DNA from: SIG480 sp045636165
GTDB taxonomy: Bacteria > Bacillota > Clostridia > Oscillospirales > JAAYXM01
Assembly (NCBI GenBank): GCA_045636165.1
Contig: JAZTWZ010000004.1
Coordinates: 1 to 29,498, forward strand
Direction of reading: 5' to 3'
DNA: 29,498 nucleotides
How positions within the stretch are numbered: position 1 is the stretch's first letter; each line of letters begins with the position of its first letter. Below, piece by piece: positions 7,237-15,853 of this stretch. A program made the translations under genes and the position numbers. The notes beneath the pieces were generated by a model. The model had not been told where the DNA came from. It saw nothing but the letters and a program-made list of their open reading frames with translations, and did not search any database.

Positions 7237-9390
7237 ATGTCGTATGCTGAGATAATTGCGAAAGAGTTTGAAGTAAAAGAAGAATATGTTTTGAACATAA
7301 TTACTCTTCTTGATGAAGGGAATACCATTCCGTTTATTGCGCGATACAGAAAAGAACAGCACGGAACGATGGATGACCAGCTTATCAGAAACATAGCGGA
7401 AAAGCTTGAATATTTAAGAAACCTTGACGCGAGACGAGAAGAGGTAAGAGGACTTATCGAAGGTCAGGGGAATCTTACAGAAGAAATCTCTGCAGCCCTT
7501 GATAATGCAGTGACACTTGCAGAGATAGATGATATCTATCGCCCCTTCCGCCCGAAAAGAAAGACTCGCGCATCGGTTGCGAAGGAAAGAGGTCTCCAAC
7601 CGCTTGCTGAGACGATTTTACAGAGCCAGGAAACTTCAGTTCTTCCTGAGGAGCTTGCCGCGGAATATGTAGATCTTGAAAAGGATGTACCTGATATCAA
7701 AGCGGCGCTTCAGGGTGCATCTGATATAATTGCTGAAGATGTTTCCGATAATGCCGAGGTCAGAAAAAGAGTCCGTAATCTTATGCGGATGCACGGCATG
7801 ATAAGCTCGGAAAAGACAAAAGAAGAGGATGAGGGAAAGGTATATGAAACATATTACGAATTCTCTCAGCCGGTAAGCAAGATTGTCGGTCACCGTATCC
7901 TCGCCCTCAATCGAGGTGAAAAAGAGGGTATCTTGAAGGTTGATATTTCAATGGAAGAGGAGAGACCTCTTAAGTCAATAGCATCGCTTTATGTAGTTGG
8001 TGTATCTCCGTGTGCAACTCTTGTTAAGGCTGCTTGCGACGATGCATATTCGCGCCTTATTTTTCCGTCAGTTGAAAGGGAAATTAGAGCTGAGCTTACG
8101 GAAGTTGCAAGTGAGGATGCGATAAAGCTGTTCGGTGTAAATCTTCGCCAGCTTCTTCTTGCGCCTCCTGTCAAAGGTAAAATCGCATTGGGTCTTGACC
8201 CCGGATACAGAACTGGCTGTAAACTTGCGGTAGTCGATGAAACCGGAAAGGTTCTCGATACTGCAGTTATTTATCCGACGCACGGTGAAGCTCGCGAGAA
8301 ACAGTCCGCAGAGATTATGAAAGAGAAAATTTTAAAATGGTCTGTTGAGATTATTGCCATCGGAAACGGAACAGCATCGAAAGAAACCGAGCTTTTCTGT
8401 GCAAAAACACTTAAGCAGATTGACCGTAAGGTTTCGTATATGGTCGTTTCAGAAGCCGGAGCATCTGTATATTCAGCGTCAAAACTCGCGGCAGAGGAGA
8501 TGCCTGATTTCGATTTGACTCTCCGCTCTGCAGTTTCTATTGCAAGGCGCCTTCAGGACCCGCTCGCAGAGCTTGTAAAGATTGAACCGAAGGCGATAGG
8601 TGTCGGGCAGTATCAGCACGATATGCCGCAAAAAAGGCTTTCTGAGGCTCTTGATGGCGTTGTTGAAGACTGTGTTAATACGGTTGGTGCAGACCTCAAC
8701 ACAGCGTCAGCTGCGCTTTTAAGCCATATTTCAGGTCTTACATCGACGGTTTGCAAGAATATCGTCGCGTACCGTGAAGAAAATGGAAGCTTTAAAAACC
8801 GCTCAGAGCTTAAAAAAGTTCCGAAGCTCGGAGCGAAAGCATTTGAGCAGTGTGCAGGATTTTTGCGCGTTGCGGAAAGTGATAATCCGCTTGATAATAC
8901 GAGTGTCCACCCTGAGTCTTATAAGGCTGCAAAAGAGCTTCTTGTCTGTCTTGGAGCAGATTTAAAAGCACTTTCAGAGGCCGGTGGAATCGAGCTTTCT
9001 GAAAAAGCGAAGAGTGTAGGTCTGACTAATCTTGCTGAAAAGCTCGGAATCGGCGTTCCTACACTTTCTGATATCATAAACGAGCTTTCAAAACCGGGTC
9101 GTGACCCGAGAGGAGAGCTTCCCGAGGCGATGCTCCGTGAGGATGTTATGGATATAAAAGATCTCCGCGAGGGAATGATTCTTACTGGGACTGTCAGAAA
9201 TGTAATTGATTTTGGCGCATTTGTTGATATCGGAGTGCATCAGGACGGACTCGTCCATATTTCGCAGATAACAAACCGCTTTATAAAGCATCCGTCAGAG
9301 GTGCTTAAGGTTGGCGATATCGTTTCGGTTAAAGTATTGAGTGTCGACTTGGAAAAGAACAGAATAGGTCTTACGATGAAAAACATTTAG
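7237..9390 (+). CDS. tex: Tex-family S1 RNA-binding protein
   Basis: Tex is a conserved cytoplasmic nucleic-acid-binding protein linked to transcription and RNA-related processes in other bacteria; its exact role is unsettled. The 717-residue length is typical. In order there are: the helical Tex N-domain (NTIPFIARYRKEQHGTMDDQ at about 29-48), a YqgF/RNase-H-like domain starting KIALGLDPGYRTGCKLAVVD (about 314-333), a helix-hairpin-helix region (NIVAYREENGSFKNRSEL, about 508-525), and a C-terminal S1 domain (about 645-715, GTVRNVIDFGAFVDIGVHQD). The ATG at 7237 is preceded by GAGGAG. It follows the divergent-PAP2 gene by 18 bases and precedes a small tautomerase gene by 12 bases, apparently one operon. 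Confidence 0.96.
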   Translation: MSYAEIIAKEFEVKEEYVLNIITLLDEGNTIPFIARYRKEQHGTMDDQLIRNIAEKLEYLRNLDARREEVRGLIEGQGNLTEEISAALDNAVTLAEIDDIYRPFRPKRKTRASVAKERGLQPLAETILQSQETSVLPEELAAEYVDLEKDVPDIKAALQGASDIIAEDVSDNAEVRKRVRNLMRMHGMISSEKTKEEDEGKVYETYYEFSQPVSKIVGHRILALNRGEKEGILKVDISMEEERPLKSIASLYVVGVSPCATLVKAACDDAYSRLIFPSVEREIRAELTEVASEDAIKLFGVNLRQLLLAPPVKGKIALGLDPGYRTGCKLAVVDETGKVLDTAVIYPTHGEAREKQSAEIMKEKILKWSVEIIAIGNGTASKETELFCAKTLKQIDRKVSYMVVSEAGASVYSASKLAAEEMPDFDLTLRSAVSIARRLQDPLAELVKIEPKAIGVGQYQHDMPQKRLSEALDGVVEDCVNTVGADLNTASAALLSHISGLTSTVCKNIVAYREENGSFKNRSELKKVPKLGAKAFEQCAGFLRVAESDNPLDNTSVHPESYKAAKELLVCLGADLKALSEAGGIELSEKAKSVGLTNLAEKLGIGVPTLSDIINELSKPGRDPRGELPEAMLREDVMDIKDLREGMILTGTVRNVIDFGAFVDIGVHQDGLVHISQITNRFIKHPSEVLKVGDIVSVKVLSVDLEKNRIGLTMKNI

Positions 9391-9402
9391 GAGGAAAAAG
9401 TT

Positions 9403-9630
9403 ATGCCGTATGTAGCAATAAAAGCGTATCCGAAGGATAAAGAAACAAAAGAGAAGCTTGTTGAAAGAATTAACGAGGTTTTTCTCGAAGTGTGGGGATG
9501 TCCGCGGGAAGCAATTTCGATTTCACTTGAGGAAGTTGCTCCGAGCGATTGGGAAGAGAAAGTCCAGAAACCCGAAGTTGATGCCAACAAAGATAAAATG
9601 ATGATTTACTCGGGAGAGAAGAAATTTTAA
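9403..9630 (+). CDS. 4-oxalocrotonate tautomerase-like protein
   Basis: This 75-residue protein begins Met-Pro. In the tautomerase superfamily Met is removed and Pro1 becomes the catalytic base. The opening MPYVAIKAYPKDKETKEKLVERI and the later ISISLEEVAPSDW resemble 4-oxalocrotonate tautomerase small subunits, which usually form hexamers of ~60-80-residue chains. A Lys or Arg at the place of the canonical Arg11 cannot be settled by eye. The gene begins 12 bases after the tex stop with AGGAGG overlapping that stop, so it is translated from the tex transcript. A terminator follows. The substrate is unknown; many such proteins in non-degrading bacteria have no assigned physiological role. Confidence 0.85.
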   Translation: MPYVAIKAYPKDKETKEKLVERINEVFLEVWGCPREAISISLEEVAPSDWEEKVQKPEVDANKDKMMIYSGEKKF

Positions 9631-9640
9631 AAAGAACAAA

Positions 9641-9675
9641 AAAGAACCGAAACCAGTGGTTTCGGTTCTTTTGTT
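9641..9675. terminator. Bidirectional terminator between the tautomerase gene and groL
   Basis: A 14-bp perfect stem (9641-9654 with 9658-9671, core GAACCGAAACC/GGTTTCGGTTC) has a three-base AGT loop. T-rich sequence follows on the right, and an A-rich run precedes it (9631-9643). It serves the convergent tex/tautomerase and groESL transcripts. Confidence 0.93.
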
Positions 9676-9691
9676 TCTGTTATATGGTCTA

Positions 9692-11326
9692 TTAATACAT
9701 TCCCATACCGCCGTCGCCCATGCCGGCAGGCATTGCGGGAGCTGCGGGTTCCTTCTTGTCTGTAACGATGCTCTCTGTTGTGAGAACCATTGAAGCGATT
9801 GAAGCTGCATTTTCAAGAGCGCTACGTGTAACCTTAGCCGGGTCAACGATACCGGCCTTGATCATATCGCAGTATTTGTTAGCGTAAGCGTCGAAGCCAT
9901 AGCCTGTTCTGCGGCTGTTTCTGATTTTATCAAGAACGATAGAACCGTCAATACCTGCGTTAGCAGCAATCTGGCGAACCGGCTCTTCAAGAGCCTTAGC
10001 AATGATGCGAACACCTGTACGAGCATCGCCCTCTGTCTTTGAGATGAGCTTCTCAACAGCAGCGATAGCGTTTACAAATACTGTACCGCCACCTGCAACA
10101 ATGCCTTCTTCAACAGCTGCGCGAGTAGCGTTGAGAGCGTCTTCGATGCGGAGCTTCTGTTCCTTCATTTCAACTTCAGTTGCAGCACCAACCTTGATAA
10201 CAGCTACGCCGCCTGAAAGCTTTGCAAGGCGTTCCTGAAGTTTTTCACGGTCAAATTCAGAAGAAGTTGTTTCAATCTGAGTGCGGATCTGTGCAACGCG
10301 AGCTTTGATTTCGTCTGCATTGCCTGCGCCGTCAACGATGATTGTGTTTTCTTTTGAAATCTTAACCTGACGAGCATGACCGAGCATATCAAGAGTTGTT
10401 TCCTTAAGATCCATACCGAGCTCATCAGAGATGACCTGACCACCTGTAAGGATAGCGATATCCTTGAGCATATCCTTGCGTCTGTCGCCGAATCCCGGAG
10501 CCTTAACACCAACGCAGGTGAATGTGCCACGGACCTTGTTTACGAGGAGAGTTGCAAGAGCTTCGCCTTCGATGTCCTCAGCAATAATAACGAGCTTCTT
10601 ACCAGACTGAACAATCTGCTCAAGAACAGGGAGAATCTCCTGAATGTTTGAAATCTTCTTGTCTGTGATAAGGATGCAAGCGTCATCGATAACAGCTTCC
10701 ATTTTGTCTGTATCAGTTACCATGTACGGAGAGATGTATCCGCGGTCAAACTGCATACCTTCAACGATTTCGCTGTATGTTTCAGCAGTCTTTGACTCCT
10801 CAACAGTGATAACGCCGTCTGCTGAAACCTTTTCCATAGCATCAGCGATAAGCTGACCGATTGTCTCGCTTGCAGAAGAAACAGCAGCAACACGAGCGAT
10901 ATCCTCATAGCCGTTAACCTTCTGTGATGCAGCCTTTACAGCGGAAACCGCAGCTTCAACAGCAGCGTGGATACCTGTACGCATGATCATCGGGTTTGCA
11001 CCGGCTGTAACATTCTTCATACCCTCGCGGATAATAGCCTGAGCGAGAAGGGTAGCAGTAGTAGTACCGTCACCTGCAACATCGTTTGTTTTTGTTGAAA
11101 CTTCCTTAACGAGCTGTGCGCCCATGTTTTCAAACGGGTCATCAAGCTCGATTTCCTTTGCGATTGTAACACCGTCGTTAGTAATGAGGGGAGCGCCGAA
11201 TTTCTTGTTGAGAACAACATTGCGACCCTTCGGACCGAGTGTAACCTTTACCGTATCTGCAAGCTTGTTGATACCGCGCTCAAGAGCGTGGCGAGCGTCT
11301 TCTGAAAAAAGAATTTCTTTTGACAT
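9692..11326 (-). CDS. groL: 60-kDa chaperonin GroEL
   Basis: GroEL is the tetradecameric ATP-driven folding chamber that works with GroES. The 544-residue length is standard. Recognisable parts are the N-terminal KVTLGPKGRNVVL (about 27-39), the ATP-site GDGTTTATLLA (about 86-96), the apical-domain KAPGFGDRRKDML, and the C-terminal Gly/Met tail (MGDGGMGMY). The start ATG at 11326 is preceded by AAGGAAGG. groES lies 36 bases upstream on the same strand, and both share one promoter and CIRCE site. This appears to be a normal, full-length housekeeping copy. Confidence 0.99.
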   Translation of the reverse strand: MSKEILFSEDARHALERGINKLADTVKVTLGPKGRNVVLNKKFGAPLITNDGVTIAKEIELDDPFENMGAQLVKEVSTKTNDVAGDGTTTATLLAQAIIREGMKNVTAGANPMIMRTGIHAAVEAAVSAVKAASQKVNGYEDIARVAAVSSASETIGQLIADAMEKVSADGVITVEESKTAETYSEIVEGMQFDRGYISPYMVTDTDKMEAVIDDACILITDKKISNIQEILPVLEQIVQSGKKLVIIAEDIEGEALATLLVNKVRGTFTCVGVKAPGFGDRRKDMLKDIAILTGGQVISDELGMDLKETTLDMLGHARQVKISKENTIIVDGAGNADEIKARVAQIRTQIETTSSEFDREKLQERLAKLSGGVAVIKVGAATEVEMKEQKLRIEDALNATRAAVEEGIVAGGGTVFVNAIAAVEKLISKTEGDARTGVRIIAKALEEPVRQIAANAGIDGSIVLDKIRNSRRTGYGFDAYANKYCDMIKAGIVDPAKVTRSALENAASIASMVLTTESIVTDKKEPAAPAMPAGMGDGGMGMY

Positions 11327-11362
11327 AATTAAAAACCTTCCTTATATAAAATAGATTAAAGA

Positions 11363-11647
11363 TTATTCAACAACAGCGAGGATGTCGTTCTGACGAACAA
11401 CGATGAACTCGTCTGCATCAATCTTGACCTCAGTTCCTGCATACTTGCTTGTGATAACCTTGTCGCCGACCTTAACATGCATAACGATATCCTTACCGTC
11501 AACATTTCCGCCGGGACCAACTGCAACAACTTCTGCAACCTGGGGCTTCTCCTTGGAAGCTGCTGTCAAAATGATACCACTCTTTGTGGTTTCCTCTGCT
11601 TCTACCATCTTTAAAACTACGCGGTCTGCAAGTGGCTTAAGTGTCAT
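11363..11647 (-). CDS. groES: 10-kDa co-chaperonin GroES
   Basis: GroES is the heptameric lid of the GroEL chamber. The product is 94 residues, the usual size. It begins LKPLADRVVLKMVEAEETTKSGI, where the stretch after EAEE is the mobile loop that contacts GroEL. It ends in the usual beta-barrel strand (DEFIVVRQNDILAVVE). AGGAGG sits nine bases before ATG 11647. It is the first gene of groES-groL, 31 bases downstream of the CIRCE operator. Confidence 0.99.
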   Translation of the reverse strand: MTLKPLADRVVLKMVEAEETTKSGIILTAASKEKPQVAEVVAVGPGGNVDGKDIVMHVKVGDKVITSKYAGTEVKIDADEFIVVRQNDILAVVE

Positions 11648-11678
11648 GATAAATTTCCTCCTGAATGAAATTCTGTTT

Positions 11679-11705
11679 TTAGCACTCTTTGGTGCCGAGT
11701 GCTAA
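11679..11705 (-). promoter_or_regulatory. CIRCE operator (HrcA binding site)
   Basis: The sequence TTAGCACTC, nine bases, GAGTGCTAA is a perfect match to the CIRCE inverted repeat, the operator of the heat-shock repressor HrcA. It lies in the 5' untranslated region, starting five to ten bases after the expected transcription start. hrcA itself is not in the window. Confidence 0.98.
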
Positions 11706-11716
11706 GTCTGTATATA

Positions 11717-11745
11717 ATAATAAAATAAGTTACTTGTTTTTGCAA
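11717..11745 (-). promoter_or_regulatory. Sigma-A promoter of groES-groL
   Basis: On the - strand TTGCAA (11745-11740) is separated by exactly 17 bases from TATTAT (11722-11717). The predicted start, near 11710, is just before the CIRCE element, the usual arrangement for HrcA-controlled groESL. Confidence 0.85.
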
Positions 11746-11769
11746 GCTGGCAAAATAGTAAAATGAGGT

Positions 11770-11819
11770 AAAAAAACGAGCAAACGGAAGTTAAATTAAA
11801 ACAGCTTTCGTTTGCTCGT
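11770..11819 (-). terminator. Terminator of the penicillin-binding protein / rRNA methyltransferase operon
   Basis: A 15-bp stem with one G-U pair (11776-11790 with 11805-11819, core ACGAGCAAACG/CGTTTGCTCGT) encloses a 14-base AT-rich loop. Read on the - strand it is followed by seven T (11776-11770). It stands between the methyltransferase gene and the groESL promoter. Confidence 0.87.
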
Positions 11820-11879
11820 AAATTCTGTTAATATCTCACAAATGCTCTTGGAATCGCATTTTTTACAAATAGTTAATAT

Positions 11880-12992
11880 TTAAAAATACATATATAAGTC
11901 GCATTTTATCATTCCATTGTACATTTTTCGGCGTTTTGCTGCCTTTTTACCGTAAAAATATTCAAATTCGGGATGAGATGCGATTATGTAAGTTGAGAAA
12001 TTCGGCAAACCGGACATGACTTTGCCAAAATTGCGATATAAGTTCTCTGCATCTTTGACTTCAAGAAGCCGTTCACCGTACGGTGGGTTTGTAACACAGA
12101 TTCCGCTCTCGCGGAGAGGTGAGAACTTTGTAGCATCCGCTTTTTCAAATGTGATGTATTTATCAACTTTTGCTTTTTTTGCATTTTCACGGGCAAGCTC
12201 AATAACCTCTGAGTCAACATCTCCGCCCCATAGCTCAAAGTCTCTGTCAAATGTCTTTGTTTTTGCGGTCTCGCGGAGTGACTTCCATATTTCCTTATCT
12301 GAAATGCCCCAGTTTTCAGCGGCGAATCTTCGATAAAGACCCGGAGCACGATTCTGCGCTATCATAGCAGCTTCTATGAGAATTGTACCGGAGCCGCAGA
12401 ACGGATCACAAAAGAATGCGCGGCCTCTGTATTTTGCAAGCTCGACCATCGCTGCAGCAAGCGTCTCTCGAAGGGGAGCTGCACCGGAAATTGCACGGTA
12501 ACCGCGCTTGTGAAGTCCAGGTCCTGTTGTATCGAGATATAATGTAACGACATCGCGCATTATTGAAAATTGTATCTGATACTTTTCTCCCGTTTCTTCA
12601 AACCACGAAAGGGAATACTTTGACTTTAATCTCTCAACAACCGCCTTCTTTATAATACTCTGGCAGTCGGGAATTGAGAAGAGCGCGGAATTCAGACTAT
12701 GTCCTTTTACGGGGAAGGCTCCGTCCTTTGTGATAAACCTCTCCCAAGGAAGAGCCTTTGTACCTTCAAAAAGCTCTGTGAATGTAGTCGCGCGGAATGT
12801 GCCTACAACGAGAAGTACCCGCTCGCCTGTGCGAAGCCATATATTTGCATTTGCCATATCCGAGAATGTACCGCGAAAGAGAACTCTTCCGTTTTCGGCA
12901 TTGACATCCTCAATGCCGAGTCTGGTAAGTTCTTTTGAAATAAGACCTTCAAGCCCGAAAAGGGCAGGAACGCAAAAAGTGAATTTATCCAT
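11880..12992 (-). CDS. THUMP-domain 23S rRNA guanine-N2 methyltransferase (RlmL N-half/YpsC type)
   Basis: This 370-residue protein is a class I SAM-dependent methyltransferase of the RlmL/YpsC family, which methylates a guanine N2 in 23S rRNA in E. coli RlmL. The N-terminus (CVPALFGLEGLISKELTRLG, about 7-26) and the following THUMP region bind RNA. The SAM-binding motif DPFCGSGTILIEA is at about 196-208 and the catalytic NPPYGER at 302-308. Like Gram-positive members it lacks the second (RlmK) methyltransferase half of E. coli RlmL. It starts five bases after the penicillin-binding protein stop; its CGGAGA ribosome site lies at the very end of that gene, so the two are coupled. Which guanine is modified here is not known from sequence. 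Confidence 0.92.
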   Translation of the reverse strand: MDKFTFCVPALFGLEGLISKELTRLGIEDVNAENGRVLFRGTFSDMANANIWLRTGERVLLVVGTFRATTFTELFEGTKALPWERFITKDGAFPVKGHSLNSALFSIPDCQSIIKKAVVERLKSKYSLSWFEETGEKYQIQFSIMRDVVTLYLDTTGPGLHKRGYRAISGAAPLRETLAAAMVELAKYRGRAFFCDPFCGSGTILIEAAMIAQNRAPGLYRRFAAENWGISDKEIWKSLRETAKTKTFDRDFELWGGDVDSEVIELARENAKKAKVDKYITFEKADATKFSPLRESGICVTNPPYGERLLEVKDAENLYRNFGKVMSGLPNFSTYIIASHPEFEYFYGKKAAKRRKMYNGMIKCDLYMYF

Positions 12993-12997
12993 GTTTT

Positions 12998-15433
12998 TTA
13001 AATCTCCGAGATTTCTTCGTCAGGTGTTGGTTCTGTAGTATCTGAAGGCTCTTCACCCTCAGGAACGGTTTCAACTTCGTCGGAACTTTCGCCGTCTTCA
13101 GGTGTTTCTTCAGAATCAGTCGAAATATCAAAGCTGTGCTGAGTGCAAATCGAGTTCATCGGTTTCTCGACACCGCTTGAGAAGTAGAACTGACCTGCAG
13201 GGGGTGTCTCTTCGTGAAGAACATACTGCTCGTCTGCAAGGACAACTCCGCTCAAGGGGAAGAAGCGGTTTATATTCAAAAGTGCAACCGTCTTTCTGTT
13301 TCCACTCGGGCAGAATTCAGAAGCAAGAGTGTTTGTTTCTGTATCGATGTCGATTTGCTTATGGACATCACAGTAGCCCGTTGGAACATCGTCCTTATGG
13401 AAGTATCCTGCAACAATTCTCGAACCGCGTGGGTCGAGCTTGCAGCTCTCTGTCGGAAGAAGTCCGCTTGAAGAACAGATATTTACATATTTAAAATCAT
13501 CGTTTTTGGGGAAGTTCTTGACCTCAAGAGAAGCATGAGCGGAATTCATAACGCGCTTCCAGACGGTAAGTGCAGGAGAAAGCGATTTTGCAATATACTT
13601 CGGCTGGTCATAACCAAACCACGCAGCACCCACATAGTAGGGAGTGTAGCCAACAAACCAACGGTCTTCGTCGTTGTTTGAGGTACCGGTTTTGGCAGCG
13701 GCAGGCATACCGCGGTCGAGTTTTGCATAAGTTCCCGTTCCGCCTGTAACAACATTCTGAAGCATATAGGTCATATAAGCTGCAGTCTTTTCTCTCATTG
13801 CTCGAGTGGGCTTGGTTTCTTTTTCAATAAGAACATTGCCGTCGCTGTCAAGAACCTTGGTGTATGTTCTCGGCTCATAGTAAGTTCCGCCGTTTGCAAA
13901 CGGGACGTACGCTGCCGCCATTTCAAGGGCGGTAATACCGTTTGTAAGCTGACCTAGTGAGAGCGGAGCAAGGTTCTGGTCACCTTTCTTTGAGAGCGAG
14001 GTGACGCCGAGGTTAGCTGTGAGGAAGTTGTATGAACGCTCGATTGAAAGCTTTTCAAGTGTTCTCATCGAAACTGTGTTTATGGACTGCTTGACAGCTT
14101 CGTTGATGTTAGTTCTTCCTGAGTATGTTCGGGTTTCGTTCTTCGGATATGCAGAATTATTGAGAACCGTAATCGGAGCATCGTCTTCAACTGAGAACGG
14201 AGTAATTAGGCCGTATTCTATCGCCGGAGCATATACTGAAATAGGCTTGATTGAAGATCCCGGCGGACGCTTTGTTTGGGTTGCACGGTTGAGAACACGC
14301 GCACCTGTCTTTTTACCTCGACCACCGCGCATTGCAACGATGTCGCCGTTTTGCGGATCGAGCATAATCATAGAGCACTGCGGTTTTACGCTTCCGCTGT
14401 AGCTTGGGAAAACATTATCGTTTTCGAAAATTTCGTCCATGGCAGACTGAATTTTTGGGTCAACGGTTGCATATATTTTTAAACCGCCTGAGTAAATCGT
14501 TCTTACTGCAACATTCTCGGAATATCCGCGGATTTCAACGAGATCGTCGATAAGGTCTTCGATAATCTGGTCAACGAAGTAAGACTGAACATTGTTTACT
14601 GCATTGTTTCTCTTTTCGGTATTGAAGACGATCTCTTCATTCAGGGCATTGTTGTATTCCTCTTCAGAAATCATCTCAAGGTCATACATTCTCTTGATAA
14701 TCGTATCGCGTCGTACCTTGTTGTTTTCGGGGTTAATATAAGGATTATAATATGTAGGAAGGTTTGTTATTCCTACAAGTGCTGCAGATTCGGCAACGGT
14801 AAGCTCGGAAACGTCTTTCCCGTAATACGCCTGAGCGGCAGTGCCTACACCGTAGCAGCCCTCACCGAGATAGATGGTGTTAAGATACATTTCGATAATG
14901 GTATCTTTGTCGTAATGGCGTTCGAGATATAGCGCGCGCATAATTTCTTGTAGCTTTCGCTTTACGGAGTCCTGATTGTCGCCTGTAAGGTTTTTAACGA
15001 GCTGCTGGGTGATTGTTGAAGCGCCGTAGTCGCTTTTGAATTTAAAGAAGAGGTTTACGCTCGCAGAGAGGGTTCTCGTCCAGTCAACGCCGTGATGCTT
15101 CATAAAGCGGTGGTCTTCAATTGCGATTGCTGCATTTTTGAGGTGTTCCGGCATATCGGAAAGATTTACCCATGTACGGTTCTGTGAGTCGTAAAGACGC
15201 TCAAACTCGTGTTCGTTACCGTCTTCGTCGAGATAATAAACGATTGAGGAGTAGTTGAGCTTCATAGCTTCAACCTCAATATCAACCCTCGCATCAAGCG
15301 AAAGCATATATCCGACGAACACCATCATACATATACCGATAGTGCAGGTGAGGATAAGGAGAGCTGTCTTTAAAAAGAAAAATTTATAGGTAGCAAAAAA
15401 AGATTTGCTTTTATTGCTGTTCTGTTCGTTCAA
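12998..15433 (-). CDS. Class A penicillin-binding protein (PBP1A type, transglycosylase/transpeptidase)
   Basis: The product is an 811-residue bifunctional peptidoglycan synthase. Numbering is from a TTG start at 15433. One N-terminal membrane anchor spans about residues 20-47. The GT51 transglycosylase domain follows, with the catalytic Glu106 in AIEDHRF and the motifs STITQQLVKNL (about 139-149) and EMYLNTIYLGEG (about 181-192). The transpeptidase has Ser393-x-x-Lys396 (GSSIK), Ser450-x-Asn452 and Lys581-Thr-Gly. The last ~45 residues are an acidic Glu/Asp/Ser/Thr/Pro tail of low complexity. An in-frame GTG at 15442 overlaps the Shine-Dalgarno GGAGG (15446-15442) and so cannot use it; the TTG eight bases further on is well placed. 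It is the first gene of an operon with the rRNA methyltransferase and is divergent from the YlmC-like gene. Confidence 0.95.
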   Translation of the reverse strand: MNEQNSNKSKSFFATYKFFFLKTALLILTCTIGICMMVFVGYMLSLDARVDIEVEAMKLNYSSIVYYLDEDGNEHEFERLYDSQNRTWVNLSDMPEHLKNAAIAIEDHRFMKHHGVDWTRTLSASVNLFFKFKSDYGASTITQQLVKNLTGDNQDSVKRKLQEIMRALYLERHYDKDTIIEMYLNTIYLGEGCYGVGTAAQAYYGKDVSELTVAESAALVGITNLPTYYNPYINPENNKVRRDTIIKRMYDLEMISEEEYNNALNEEIVFNTEKRNNAVNNVQSYFVDQIIEDLIDDLVEIRGYSENVAVRTIYSGGLKIYATVDPKIQSAMDEIFENDNVFPSYSGSVKPQCSMIMLDPQNGDIVAMRGGRGKKTGARVLNRATQTKRPPGSSIKPISVYAPAIEYGLITPFSVEDDAPITVLNNSAYPKNETRTYSGRTNINEAVKQSINTVSMRTLEKLSIERSYNFLTANLGVTSLSKKGDQNLAPLSLGQLTNGITALEMAAAYVPFANGGTYYEPRTYTKVLDSDGNVLIEKETKPTRAMREKTAAYMTYMLQNVVTGGTGTYAKLDRGMPAAAKTGTSNNDEDRWFVGYTPYYVGAAWFGYDQPKYIAKSLSPALTVWKRVMNSAHASLEVKNFPKNDDFKYVNICSSSGLLPTESCKLDPRGSRIVAGYFHKDDVPTGYCDVHKQIDIDTETNTLASEFCPSGNRKTVALLNINRFFPLSGVVLADEQYVLHEETPPAGQFYFSSGVEKPMNSICTQHSFDISTDSEETPEDGESSDEVETVPEGEEPSDTTEPTPDEEISEI

Positions 15434-15523
15434 GCGAAACACCTCCGTGTTTTAATATATACATATACATTATAATATATAATTCGGAAAAAATCTATAA
15501 AAATTTGATGCAGGAGGGAAAAT

Positions 15524-15805
15524 ATGAAAACAAGAATAACAGAACTTAGCTGCAAGGAAGTGATAAATGTATGTGACGGGACAAGATACGGGTATGTAAA
15601 TGATGTGGAGGTAGATTGTACCTGCGGAAAAATTGTATCGCTTGTAATCCATATTCAGGGGAAGTTTCTTTGTTCTTTTTCAAAAAACGATGATATCGTG
15701 ATACCGTGGGAGGCGATAAAAAGGATAGGAGACGACATCATTTTAGTCGATTATGCGATTGAACCCGTATATAAAAATAAAAAAAGCGGATTTTTTCTAA
15801 AATAA
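15524..15805 (+). CDS. YlmC/YmxH family PRC-barrel protein
   Basis: This 93-residue protein fits the YlmC/YmxH family of small PRC-barrel proteins found across spore-formers. The start MKTRITELSCKEVINVCDG and the later YGYVNDVEVD and IPWEAIKRIGDDIILVD are typical. The exact function is unknown; some members are in sporulation regulons. Translation starts at ATG 15524 behind AGGAGG. The intergenic region shared with the penicillin-binding protein gene (81 bases) is AT-rich with a TATAAT at 15471-15476, but no -35 stands out. No clear terminator separates this gene from the rpsB promoter, which starts 14 bases after its stop. Confidence 0.88.
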   Translation: MKTRITELSCKEVINVCDGTRYGYVNDVEVDCTCGKIVSLVIHIQGKFLCSFSKNDDIVIPWEAIKRIGDDIILVDYAIEPVYKNKKSGFFLK

Positions 15806-15818
15806 TCGCAAAAAAAGC

Positions 15819-15847
15819 TTGCAAAATGTGAAAGAATGTGATAATAT
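15819..15847 (+). promoter_or_regulatory. Strong sigma-A promoter of rpsB-tsf
   Basis: TTGCAA (15819-15824) and TAATAT (15842-15847) are 17 bases apart. The expected start near 15854 gives a leader of about 98 bases before the rpsB ATG. The -35 is identical to that of the groESL promoter. Confidence 0.82.
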
Positions 15848-15853
15848 ATTTCG

